Shown here: positions 1 to 6,690 of the stretch, piece after piece
How positions within the stretch are numbered: the first letter of the stretch is position 1
Layout of the letters: each line of letters begins with the position of its first letter
Assembly (NCBI GenBank): GCA_046154695.1
Contig: JBJXFI010000378.1
Coordinates: 1 to 9,494, forward strand
Length of the DNA stretch: 9,494 bases
From: DALYLB01 sp046154695
GTDB lineage: Bacteria; Acidobacteriota; Blastocatellia; RBC074
Direction: 5' to 3'
Program-made: the position numbers and the translations under genes
Notes under the pieces: generated by a model
Database searches by the model: none
Told to the model about the DNA's origin: nothing
Seen by the model: the letters and a program-made list of their open reading frames with translations, nothing else

Positions 1-1753
1 TGGTGATGCGCGTCATGGCCTCCAGCGAGGCGCCGGGCTTCCCGACCCAGTGCATCAGAAAATCCCGCTCCTTGAAATTGGGCAGAAACTCCTCGCCGAG
101 AAAAGGAACGGCGGCGGCCGTCAGGCCGAAGATCACGACGACGCCGAGGCCGGCCGCCATCGGACGGGCCAGAAACCCGGGCAGAATCGCCCGGTACGCG
201 CGCTTGAGCACGCGCGTCAGCGGAGGATCGCGATGCTCCGCCCGCACGCCGCGCGGCAGAAGAAGCAGCGAGAGCGCCGGCGTCAGCGTCAGCGCCACGC
301 CCAGCGAGGCGAGCACCGCCAGGACATAGGCGATCGCCAGCGGGCGAAAGAACGATCCGGCCAGCCCGTCGAGAAAGAAGATCGGCAGAAAGACGAGCAC
401 GACGATCAGCGTCGCATAGACGATCGCGCTGCGAACTTCGACCGAGGCGTTGAGAACGACCTTGAGCGCAGGCTCGGGGGCATCCTTCTGCCGGTTGAGC
501 CGCAGCCGCCGGATGATGTTTTCCACATCGATGATCGCGTCATCGACCACCTCGCCGAGTGCGATCACCAGGCCCGCGATGACCATCGTATTGATCGTAT
601 AGCCGAAATAGTAGAGGACCATCGCCGCCGCGAGCAGCGAGAGCGGAATCGCCGACAGGCTGATGACCGCCGTGCGCCACTCGAAAAGAAAGAGGGCCAG
701 CACCGCCACGACCAGCAGGCAGCCGATGAGCATCGCGTTTCGCAGGTTGGCGAGGGCGGTCTCGATGAAGGTCGCCGGGCGAAAGATCGTCGAGTCGATC
801 TCGAGTTCGCGCAGGCCGGGCCGGAGCGCGTCGATCGCCGCCTCGACATTGCGCGTCACGTCGAGCGTGTTCCCGGTGGGTTGTTTCTCGACGATCAGCA
901 GCAGGCCCGGGCCGTCGTTGATCACGGCATCCCCGATCGGAGGCGGAAAGCCCTCGGCGACCTCGGCGACCGCGCCAAGCGGAAGCGGCGCGCCCTTGCG
1001 AAACGCGACGGGAATGCCGGCCAGATCCGCGGGCTGGGTCGTGGCGCCGCGGTGCTGTATATGCAGCACCGGCAATCGCTGATTCGGCGTGTCCACGAAT
1101 CCGCCCGCGCCGACCGCGACCGCCGCGGTGGTCGCCTTGACCACATCGTCGATCGTCAGATTGTGCGCGCGCAATCGCTCCGGATCGACGCGCACCTGCA
1201 TCTGGCGGTCCCGCTCGCCCCAGATCGCGACATTCGCCACGCCGGGAACCGACATCAATCGCGGGCGGATCGTCCACCGCGCGAGCGTCGTCATCTCCAT
1301 CTGCGAGAGCGTCTTTGAGGTTATCCCGATCTTCAGCGCGCGGCTTGTGGAAGAGAGGGGCTGCAGAATCACGGGCGCTCGGGCCGCCGAGGGCAGCCGG
1401 GGCGCGACGAGGGCCAGCCGCTCCTGCACGAGCTGCCGCGCCTGCATCAGGTCCGCGCCCACCTTGAAAATCAGCACCACGGACGAGAGGCCGAGAACCG
1501 ACTTCGAGCGCAGCGTCATCAGATCCGCCGCCCCGTTGAGCGCGTTCTCGATCGGCGCCGTGATGAGGCTCTCGACCTCGGCGGTGGAAAGGCCCGGCGC
1601 CTCGGTCTGAATCTCGACCAGCGGGGGCGCGAATTCCGGAAAGACGTCCAGCGGCGCCGTGCGAACGACCCGAATCCCGACGATCAGCAGCACGATCGCC
1701 AGCGCGACGACGACATACCGAAGATGGAGCGACTTCGAGACGAGCCAGTTCAT
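1..1753 (-). CDS. HME-type (CusA/CzcA family) RND efflux permease, N-terminal 584 residues; C-terminus outside window
   Basis: This is the inner-membrane, proton-driven pump subunit of a tripartite RND efflux complex. The ATG at 1753 opens a frame that stays open to the window edge, about 55% of the usual length of roughly 1,030-1,050 residues. The start MNWLVSKSLHLRYVVVALAI gives TM1 (about 12-30), followed by the family signature APLDVFPEFAPP (33-44). The periplasmic porter segment spans about 31-335. TM2-TM6 lie at about 338-500, and a further TM at about 531-550 precedes FLGEEFLPNF. TM4 carries GEVVDDAIIDVEN (400-412), with acidic residues D404, D405, D409 and E411. D404 and E411 match the proton-relay D408 and E415 of CzcA, whereas the D402 equivalent is Ala398, as in CusA-like pumps. 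The start overlaps the adaptor stop by 4 nt (ATGA), so the two are probably translationally coupled. Substrate is unknown: where CusA (recalled from memory) has Met573, this protein appears to have His568, next to Met567, and the other two CusA methionines are off the window. Confidence 0.93.
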   Translation of the reverse strand, partial: MNWLVSKSLHLRYVVVALAIVLLIVGIRVVRTAPLDVFPEFAPPLVEIQTEAPGLSTAEVESLITAPIENALNGAADLMTLRSKSVLGLSSVVLIFKVGADLMQARQLVQERLALVAPRLPSAARAPVILQPLSSTSRALKIGITSKTLSQMEMTTLARWTIRPRLMSVPGVANVAIWGERDRQMQVRVDPERLRAHNLTIDDVVKATTAAVAVGAGGFVDTPNQRLPVLHIQHRGATTQPADLAGIPVAFRKGAPLPLGAVAEVAEGFPPPIGDAVINDGPGLLLIVEKQPTGNTLDVTRNVEAAIDALRPGLRELEIDSTIFRPATFIETALANLRNAMLIGCLLVVAVLALFLFEWRTAVISLSAIPLSLLAAAMVLYYFGYTINTMVIAGLVIALGEVVDDAIIDVENIIRRLRLNRQKDAPEPALKVVLNASVEVRSAIVYATLIVVLVFLPIFFLDGLAGSFFRPLAIAYVLAVLASLGVALTLTPALSLLLLPRGVRAEHRDPPLTRVLKRAYRAILPGFLARPMAAGLGVVVIFGLTAAAVPFLGEEFLPNFKERDFLMHWVGKPGASLEAMTRIT

Positions 1754-2955
1754 TTGCCCGCTCCGAATTCGGTTCCGAAGAGTTCGGCTGCGCCGGTCCT
1801 GACGATCCTGGCACCCACGGCCGGCCCGCGCTGCAGCACCGCGTCGCCCGCCACCACGCGCGCGACCTCGACGCGCCGCCGGGTGAAGGATTGCGGCGAG
1901 GTGTTTTCGTAAACCCAGGCGCCGCCGTGAATGTCATACAGGATGGCCGACCAGGGAACGACCTGCCCCTCCCGCGCCCCCTTGACGGCCAGTGTGACGC
2001 CGAGCTTCTGGCCGGGGCGCAGCGCGCCGTCGGCGTTCGAAAGCTCGAAATGGAGGTCGGCCGTATCGCTGGCGGCATCGGCCGTCGGCGGCGCATTGAC
2101 GGGCCGCGCCGCGCGGACGGGGCCTCCCATCGCGCCATTGAGCCCGTGAACCTGGGCGTTTCGGCGGCGGTCGATCGACGGCAGATCGCCCACATAGACC
2201 GGCACGCGAATCCAGAGTGTCGAGAAGCTCGCGATATCGATCAGGGCCGCGCCGCCGCTCACCGACTGGCCGGACGCGGCTGCGATGCGCTGCACGATGC
2301 CGTCGCGCGGCGACGCGATCGCCACCGAGGCATCGGAGGCCAGCGGCCGCTCCTGAAATTGCGCCAGGCGCGCCCGCGCCGTCGTCAGGTCGTTTTCGGC
2401 CAGGGCGAGTTCCTCCCGGGCCTGCTGCAGACTCTTCTCGCTTCCGGCCTTCTCCTCCAGCAACTGTTCGGCGCGCCGCAGGCGAACGCGCGCGGCATCG
2501 GTTCTCGTCGCCGCGGCGGCTGTCTCCCGCTCCAATTGCAGGCGCAGGTCGCGTTCGGGCGCGAGGAACGGCGTCAGGCGATAGAGGAGCTGCCCCTTGC
2601 GAACGAACGATCCGGCCGCGAACGGCGCGCCCTCCGTCACAAGCGTCCCCGAGATCGGCGAGGAGATCGTCGTCACGCGATCCGGCGGCAGCATCAGCTC
2701 TCCCGCCAGCGTGCGGGTCTCGGCTACGGCGCGCGTTTCGACCGAAACGAGTTCGATGCCCAGCCGCTTCTCCGCCTCCGGCGTCAGTTTGATGGTCGCG
2801 AGCTCGGACTCCTTCACCGCGCCCGTGACGGTCGCCGCCGCGGGCGGCTTCTCCCCGGCGGCCGAATGCGATTTCGCGCAGCTCGACAGCGCGGCGATGA
2901 GAATCAACGGGAGAACCGGCGAAAGCCGCCGGCGGGAATCAGGGTTGAGATTCAT
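1750..2955 (-). CDS. RND efflux periplasmic adaptor (CusB/HlyD membrane-fusion family), predicted lipoprotein
   Basis: This is the periplasmic subunit that links the RND permease to the TolC channel. I chose the ATG at 2955 (401 aa) because GGAAA lies a normal distance upstream. A TTG at 2967 would add four residues but has no ribosome binding site. The N-terminus is basic (SRRR), then hydrophobic, and ends in a lipobox LSSC with Cys26, predicting a lipid anchor. From residue numbers of the ATG form: N-terminal barrel strands about 50-95; first half-lipoyl motif SPISGTLV (99-106); a long Ala/Arg/Glu coiled-coil hairpin about 132-202 that should contact TolC; second half-lipoyl motif SPRDGIVQRI (215-224); beta-barrel about 240-330; membrane-proximal domain about 330-401. 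Apart from the lipobox there is no Cys, and the N-terminal linker has no methionines like the metal-binding trio of E. coli CusB, so metal specificity is not supported here. The start lies inside the tolC-like gene (17-nt overlap) and the stop overlaps the permease start. Confidence 0.92.
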   Translation of the reverse strand: MNLNPDSRRRLSPVLPLILIAALSSCAKSHSAAGEKPPAAATVTGAVKESELATIKLTPEAEKRLGIELVSVETRAVAETRTLAGELMLPPDRVTTISSPISGTLVTEGAPFAAGSFVRKGQLLYRLTPFLAPERDLRLQLERETAAAATRTDAARVRLRRAEQLLEEKAGSEKSLQQAREELALAENDLTTARARLAQFQERPLASDASVAIASPRDGIVQRIAAASGQSVSGGAALIDIASFSTLWIRVPVYVGDLPSIDRRRNAQVHGLNGAMGGPVRAARPVNAPPTADAASDTADLHFELSNADGALRPGQKLGVTLAVKGAREGQVVPWSAILYDIHGGAWVYENTSPQSFTRRRVEVARVVAGDAVLQRGPAVGARIVRTGAAELFGTEFGAGK

Positions 2956-4246
2956 GTTTTTTTCCAAGACTGCGATAAAGTTGGGCTTCCGCGCGGCGAA
3001 GCGCGGCCTCCGTCTCCGAATGGATCAATCGCGCGTCGATCAGGCGGCGCGTGTTTTCGAGGGTGAAGAGATAGGCCTCTTCGCCCCGGCGATACCTCTC
3101 CTCGGCGAGCCGCGCGCCGGCCTCGGTTTCCGGCAGCAACCGGTCGCGCAGCAAATCGAGCGACTGGCGGGCGAGCTGCGCCTGCGTATAGGCCTCCCGC
3201 ACATCGAGAATAATCTGCTGCCGAACGGCCAGGTACTGCCGGCTCGCGCGCTCGACCTCGGCGTCGGCGCGGGTGATGCCGCCCTTGTTGCGATGAAACA
3301 CAGGCAGCTCGACCAGCATGCCCGGGCGCGGCGAAAATCCGAGCCCCGCGCCCTGCTTGATGCCGAGCAGCCCCCCGAGCGTGAAGAGCCGCGAGCGCTC
3401 CCATTTCGCGCGCATCGCCGCCGCCTCGATCGCCAGCGCCGCTCCCTGCAGATCGGGCCGGTGCGCCAGCGCCTCCTCGATCAGCGCCTCGACCGGCGGC
3501 AGCGCCGGGATTCCGCTGGCGACGGCCTTTTCGATTCCGATCCCGGCCATGATCGACGGATCCGCGCCCCCCATCAGAATCATCAACCGGTCCCGCGCCA
3601 GCGCGACCTCTCCGGAAAACCGGGACGCCTGCTCCGTCGCCCCGATCAGATCGAGCTGGACGGTGTTGGCTTCGATCTCGCTGATATCGCCGAGACGCCA
3701 ACGCGCTTCGGTGATCCGGTATACCTGCTGCCTCAATCTCATCCCCTCTTCACCCAGTTCAGCGCGGCGATGCGCGAGCCGCAGGTTGGCATAGGCCACG
3801 CGTACGTCCCGCGCCAGATTAAGCCCGTTCTGCTCGAGGCTTTTGGCGATGCGATCGTATTCGACCCGCGCCGCGACGACCCGCCGCTTCCGCTGCCACA
3901 GGACCTCCGCCGGAAGGTTGAGCAGCATCTCGAACTGTGTGTAGCCGATCGGCAGCAGCGCCTGCAGAATCGGATTGTGGAGCAGGCCGGCGGCCATCAG
4001 ATCGGCTTTCGCCAGTCCCAGTGCGGAGAGATCGGCCTGAAGCCCCGGATTGTTCCACAGCGCGATCGCCACCGCCTCATCCTCCGACAAACCATCCGCA
4101 AGCGAAACGCCCTCGGGAATCTTCACCTCAGGCGCCCGCGGCGGCGCGGTCTGCCCACCCGCGACAACCGTGCCAAGCAAACCGGCCGCCAACAGCAACA
4201 GTGGAAATCGGAACCAGCCTCGCATCATTCCGGTTTTACGCATCAT
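2939..4246 (-). CDS. TolC-family outer-membrane efflux channel protein
   Basis: This is the outer-membrane/periplasmic tunnel component of the tripartite pump; three copies are expected per complex. The product is 435 aa, within the usual 400-490 for the family. Residues 1-30 form a signal peptide with the hydrophobic core FPLLLLAAGLLGTVVAG. No lipobox Cys is present, unlike CusC, so it is probably not lipidated. Two homologous OEP halves are visible, about 50-235 and 245-430. Each contains long amphipathic helices such as LNLARDVRVAYANLRLAHRR and VRQQIILDVREAYTQAQLAR, and the conserved type of motif VELPVFHRNKGG (302-313) sits in the second half. Three possible starts lie close together (ATGATG at 4246/4243 and another ATG pair at 4228/4225). 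I prefer 4246, with AAGGG five nt upstream. This start overlaps the last mini-ORF of the upstream repeat array as ATGA. The 3' end overlaps the adaptor gene. Confidence 0.9.
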   Translation of the reverse strand: MMRKTGMMRGWFRFPLLLLAAGLLGTVVAGGQTAPPRAPEVKIPEGVSLADGLSEDEAVAIALWNNPGLQADLSALGLAKADLMAAGLLHNPILQALLPIGYTQFEMLLNLPAEVLWQRKRRVVAARVEYDRIAKSLEQNGLNLARDVRVAYANLRLAHRRAELGEEGMRLRQQVYRITEARWRLGDISEIEANTVQLDLIGATEQASRFSGEVALARDRLMILMGGADPSIMAGIGIEKAVASGIPALPPVEALIEEALAHRPDLQGAALAIEAAAMRAKWERSRLFTLGGLLGIKQGAGLGFSPRPGMLVELPVFHRNKGGITRADAEVERASRQYLAVRQQIILDVREAYTQAQLARQSLDLLRDRLLPETEAGARLAEERYRRGEEAYLFTLENTRRLIDARLIHSETEAALRRAEAQLYRSLGKKHESQP

Positions 4247-4325
4247 TCTTTCCCTTCTTTCTGGCTTTCCCTCATTCTGGCTTTCCCCTCATTCTGGCTT
4301 TCCCCTCATTCTGGCTTTCCCTCAT
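4243..4325 (-). other. Two candidate mini-ORFs forming an ATGA relay from kinase stop to tolC start
   Basis: Mini-ORF 1 (4325-4272) has 17 sense codons, MRESQNEGKARMRGKPE. Its ATG overlaps the kinase TGA (4324-4322). Its own TGA (4274-4272) overlaps the ATG of mini-ORF 2 (4275-4243), which has 10 sense codons, MRESQKEGKE. The TGA of mini-ORF 2 (4245-4243) overlaps the ATG of the TolC gene (4246-4244). Each start has a purine-rich run five nt upstream: GGAAG, GGGGAAAG and AAGGG respectively. I checked the frame base by base. Translation itself is unproven. The overlaps inside the array arise partly because the repeat unit contains ATGA, so this could be a by-product of repeat expansion rather than a selected relay. 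No peptide function is proposed. Confidence 0.35.
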
Positions 4326-4342
4326 TCTGGCTTCCATTCATT
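4261..4342 (-). repeat. Tandem repeat, five units of 16-17 bp, at the kinase/tolC junction
   Basis: Read on the minus strand, units are 4342-4327 (degenerate, 16 bp), 4326-4311 (16 bp), 4310-4294 (17 bp), 4293-4277 (17 bp) and 4276-4261 (16 bp). The consensus is AATGAGGG(G)AAAGCCAG. The two 17-bp units are identical and the two internal 16-bp units are identical, differing from the 17-mers only by one G. A sixth, more diverged copy at 4260-4248 forms the ribosome binding site of the TolC gene. The first unit encodes the last residues of the sensor kinase (…NEWKPE) and the kinase stop lies at the start of the second. Each unit has a GGAAAG-like run five nt before an ATGA. The array has no spacers, so it is not a CRISPR. 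The near identity of units points to recent slippage expansion. Confidence 0.95.
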
Positions 4343-5758
4343 CAGGCCATTCGGTATCGGCAGCATCAGCTCGAAGGCGCTGCCGGCGGCGTCGGATCGC
4401 CGGAGGATCAGCGAGCCGTCGTGCGCCTCGGCGATCCAGCGCGCGATCGAGAGGCCCAGGCCGGCGCCTCCGCCGTTCGCCTGTCCGGCTCGCGCGCGCG
4501 ACTTATCCACGCGATAGAACCGTTCGAAGATGTGCGGCTGTTCGTCCTCGGGAATGCCGCTTCCCGTGTCCATGACGGAGATCCGCAGCCAGGACGCCTC
4601 GCGCGCGAGGCTCAGCGAGACCTCGCCTCCCGCCGGCGTGTATTTGATCGCGTTATCGAGAAGGTTGAGAACCAGTTGCCGAAGAAGCGCCTCGTCCCCG
4701 TAAAAGGGCGTCTCGGAGAGCGGCCCGGCGTCGACGACAACTCCCTTGCGCCGGGCGAGCACCTCGGCCGCGCGGACCGTCTCCACGAGCAGTTCATCGA
4801 GATAGAGCGGCGTCCGGTGAAGTTCCCGGTGGCCGGCGTCGGCTTTCGCGAGCGTGAGCATCTCCTCGACGATCCGCGCCAGCCGCCCGACCTGCTCACC
4901 GATCAACGTCAGCGCGTCGCGGTATTCGTCCTCCCTGCGCACGGGACTCTCCAGCGTCACCTGCACCGCCGTGTTCATTATCGACAGCGGCGTTCGCAGC
5001 TCATGCGACGCGTCCGCCATAAACTGCCGCTGCCGGGAGAAGGCCGCGCGCAATCGCGCCAGCAGTTCATTGAACGTCGTCGCCAGCTGCCCCAATTCGT
5101 CCCGCGGATTGGCGACCGGCAACCGGTGATCCAGATTCGCCGCCCCGATCCGACGCGCCGCCTCCGACATCTCCTTCACGGGCGCAAGGCTCTTGCGGGC
5201 CAGAAACCATCCGCCCGCCGCCGCCAGCAACAGCGCCATCGGCACCGCCGTGCCGAGAATTCCGGCGAGCAGCTCCAGATCCTCCTCCATCTCTTCGCGG
5301 GACTGGCTGATGACCAGAAATACCTTTCCATGCCCCGGCGCCTGTATCCGCTGCACGACAATCCGCAGCCCGTCGTCGGTGCCCGGCGACTCGCGCGTGA
5401 AGAACTGAACACCCTCCCGATCCAGCGCCGCGATCTCCGCCGGCAGCGCGGCGCGCAGATCTCCGAGCATCTGCTCCTTCAACACCTCGCCGCGCTCATC
5501 GATGAAAGCGATCGCCTGGCGCGGATAATAGTATTTCCGCATCGCGCTCGCCGCCGCATGATCATCGGAATCGCCTTCCTCTTTCTCGTGTACAAAGAGG
5601 CGGACGGTCCCTTCGAGCGAGGTGCGCAGCCCCGCGTCCAGCCGCCCGTGGAGCTTTCGCGCCATCAGCGCATAGACGCCGACGCTGAACGCGATCAGCG
5701 CCAGCGCCAGCACGCCCGTATACCAGACCGTCAATTTGCCGCGCACCGAATCAAGCAT
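4322..5758 (-). CDS. Membrane sensor histidine kinase with HAMP domain (CusS/heavy-metal sensor-like)
   Basis: This kinase should sense a periplasmic signal and phosphorylate the neighbouring response regulator. The 478-aa product has TM1 (about 11-32), a periplasmic sensor domain of about 130 residues (33-163), TM2 (about 164-186) and a HAMP linker (about 187-240) ending in DELGQLATTFNELLARL. The phosphoacceptor motif SHELRTPL is at 251-258 (His252). The ATP-binding domain has the N box NLLDNAIKY (365-373, Asn369), the G1 box DTGSGI (397-402), the F box FERFYRVD (411-418) and the G2 box GAGLGLSI (431-438). All catalytic motifs are intact. The sensor region contains an acidic stretch (EKEEGDSDDH, 58-67) and scattered His57, His67, Met73, Met97 and His143, but no clear metal site, so the ligand is inferred only from the pump operon. 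The ATG overlaps the regulator's 3' end by 8 nt, a typical coupled pair. The last six codons belong to the tandem repeat. Confidence 0.95.
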   Translation of the reverse strand: MLDSVRGKLTVWYTGVLALALIAFSVGVYALMARKLHGRLDAGLRTSLEGTVRLFVHEKEEGDSDDHAAASAMRKYYYPRQAIAFIDERGEVLKEQMLGDLRAALPAEIAALDREGVQFFTRESPGTDDGLRIVVQRIQAPGHGKVFLVISQSREEMEEDLELLAGILGTAVPMALLLAAAGGWFLARKSLAPVKEMSEAARRIGAANLDHRLPVANPRDELGQLATTFNELLARLRAAFSRQRQFMADASHELRTPLSIMNTAVQVTLESPVRREDEYRDALTLIGEQVGRLARIVEEMLTLAKADAGHRELHRTPLYLDELLVETVRAAEVLARRKGVVVDAGPLSETPFYGDEALLRQLVLNLLDNAIKYTPAGGEVSLSLAREASWLRISVMDTGSGIPEDEQPHIFERFYRVDKSRARAGQANGGGAGLGLSIARWIAEAHDGSLILRRSDAAGSAFELMLPIPNGLNEWKPE

Positions 5759-6440
5759 CTGTTGGTGATTCTCCGCCTGACAGTTGATATCCTTCGCCGC
5801 GCAAGGTGCGAATCAATTTAAGTTCCCGCCCGTCATCGAGCTTGCGGCGCAGTCGTTGAATGTAGACCTCGATCAGATTCGAGAAGGGATCGAAGCTCTC
5901 CTCCCAGACATGCTCGGCGATCTCGGCGCGGGTGACGACCTCGCCCGCGCGGCGCGCCAGATATTCGATCAGCGCGTATTCCTTGGCCGTCATCTCGATC
6001 CGCCGCGCCCCCCGCCGCACCTCGTGCGATCGCGTGTTGATCAACAGGTCCGCGACCTCCAGCGTCTCCGGCATGAGCGCATGTCCGCGCCGCAATAGCG
6101 CGCGCAACCGCGCCAGCAACTCGTGAATATCGAACGGCTTCGTCAGATAATCATCCGCCCCGAAATCGAGCCCGGCAATCCGGTCCTGGATTCCGTCGCG
6201 CGCCGTCAACATCAGAACCGGCATGTTCGCCCCGCCCGCGCGAAGCTCCCGGCAGACCGCGAAGCCGTCCTTTCGCGGAAGCATCACATCCAGCACGATC
6301 AGATCATACGAGTTGATGCTCGCCTGATAGACGGCCTCCTCTCCGTCGAAGGCCACATCGACAGCATACGCATGCTCCCGCAGCCCTTTCGCCAGCATCG
6401 TCGCCGCTCCCGGTTCGTCTTCCACCAGCAGAATTCGCAT
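5751..6440 (-). CDS. OmpR/PhoB-family response regulator (CusR/CopR-like)
   Basis: This DNA-binding response regulator is the first gene of the efflux operon and the partner of the adjacent kinase. Its 229 aa match the family's usual 220-240. The receiver domain (1-117) has the acidic pair Glu7/Asp8, the phosphorylation site Asp51 in LIVLDVMLPRKDG, Thr79 and Lys101 in the KPF motif. The winged-helix effector domain spans about 127-221, with the transactivation-loop/recognition-helix region ending in NLIEVYIQRLRRKLD (188-202) and the C-terminal hairpin RTLRGEGYQL (211-220). The ATG at 6440 is preceded by GGGGGA with about six nt spacing, a strong ribosome binding site. It probably binds the 11-bp-period direct repeat at 6574-6590 and controls its own operon. 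That target is an inference from position and geometry. Confidence 0.95.
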   Translation of the reverse strand: MRILLVEDEPGAATMLAKGLREHAYAVDVAFDGEEAVYQASINSYDLIVLDVMLPRKDGFAVCRELRAGGANMPVLMLTARDGIQDRIAGLDFGADDYLTKPFDIHELLARLRALLRRGHALMPETLEVADLLINTRSHEVRRGARRIEMTAKEYALIEYLARRAGEVVTRAEIAEHVWEESFDPFSNLIEVYIQRLRRKLDDGRELKLIRTLRGEGYQLSGGESPTDA

Positions 6441-6557
6441 CGTTCATCCCCCGCGATCTCCCGTGCCGGGCCGGGAGGCAATCGTTGCCGCCGCCCTCTT
6501 CCATCCCCTTCCATCCTCTTCTTCATTCCGCCTTCCGCCGGGGGCGGCGGCGAAACC
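6441..6557 (-). other. Purine-rich untranslated leader of the regulator-efflux operon
   Basis: No gene is supported here. On the sense (minus) strand the leader is strikingly purine-rich between about 6530 and 6495, including a direct repeat GGATGGAAG at 6516-6508 and 6506-6498 (period 10). A small inverted repeat GGCAA-TCG-TTGCC (6477-6489) lies close upstream of the ribosome binding site GGGGGA. The stem is only five pairs, so a regulatory fold is possible but weakly supported. Confidence 0.4.
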
Positions 6558-6590
6558 ATCCTACTAGAGCGAAGATGAACGGGAGATGAA
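6558..6590 (-). promoter_or_regulatory. Probable response-regulator box (GATGAA-N5-GATGAA) with weak -10 for the efflux operon
   Basis: On the plus strand GATGAA occurs at 6574-6579 and again at 6585-6590, separated by exactly five bases. This gives an 11-bp period that puts both half-sites on the same DNA face. Head-to-tail hexamers with this spacing are the standard target of OmpR-family dimers (PmrA, PhoP and CpxR use the same geometry with other sequences). On the transcribed strand it reads TTCATC-N5-TTCATC. A weak -10-like TAGGAT (6563-6558) begins ten bases further on, with no good -35, as expected of an activator-dependent promoter. It lies in the only sizeable gap before the regulator gene, about 134 nt upstream of its ATG. 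Confidence 0.6.
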
Positions 6591-6629
6591 TGCCGCCCGC
6601 ACGATACAACGATCCCATGCGCAACGCGA

Positions 6630-6660
6630 CCCGCGGAAAGGGCTCCTCGCTCTCCGCGGG
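6630..6660 (-). terminator. GC hairpin downstream of the receptor gene, possible terminator
   Basis: CCCGCGGA (6630-6637) and TCCGCGGG (6653-6660) form a perfect 8-bp stem with a 15-nt loop, starting 31 nt after the receptor stop codon. There is no T-run on the minus strand after the stem, so it is not a canonical intrinsic terminator. It may act in 3'-end stability or with Rho. Its position between the receptor and the operon promoter fits a transcript boundary. Confidence 0.4.
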
Positions 6661-6690
6661 CCGTGAATCGCTCCCGTTCGCACGAAACCG

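Noticed and set aside
50..1318. A 422-codon plus-strand frame opposite the RND permease.
   Set aside because: Its low-complexity Arg/Asp/His/Gln composition, with no recognisable motif, is a shadow of the permease gene, which is clearly conserved on the minus strand.
540..2195. A 551-codon minus-strand frame overlapping both adaptor and permease in another phase.
   Set aside because: The translation is Arg/Gly/Ala-rich with no domain, while the permease frame at the same place gives textbook RND signatures.
2956..2967. A TTG start adding four residues to the adaptor.
   Set aside because: There is no ribosome binding site before the TTG, whereas GGAAA is well placed for the ATG at 2955, and the lipobox signal peptide is complete without the extra residues.
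1..4246. Naming the pump cusCBA with copper/silver specificity.
   Set aside because: Family membership is clear, but the adaptor lacks the Cus methionines, the visible permease site differs, and no CusF-like gene is seen. The symbols would overstate the evidence.
4261..4342. Regular short repeats that might suggest a CRISPR array.
   Set aside because: The units abut with no unique spacers, the period is only 16-17 bp, and no cas genes are near. It is a simple tandem repeat.
2597..5821. A 1,074-codon open frame on the plus strand running antisense through the adaptor, TolC and kinase genes.
   Set aside because: It is very rich in Arg, Ala, Gln, Asp and His without any domain, and its phase mirrors the GC-rich codon bias of three well-supported genes on the other strand. 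Chance open frames of this kind are common in GC-rich DNA.
6299..6559. An 86-codon minus-strand frame covering the leader and the start of the response regulator gene.
   Set aside because: It overlaps the regulator in another phase, is Pro/Gly/Arg-rich, and has no clear ribosome binding site. The leader explains the non-overlapping part.
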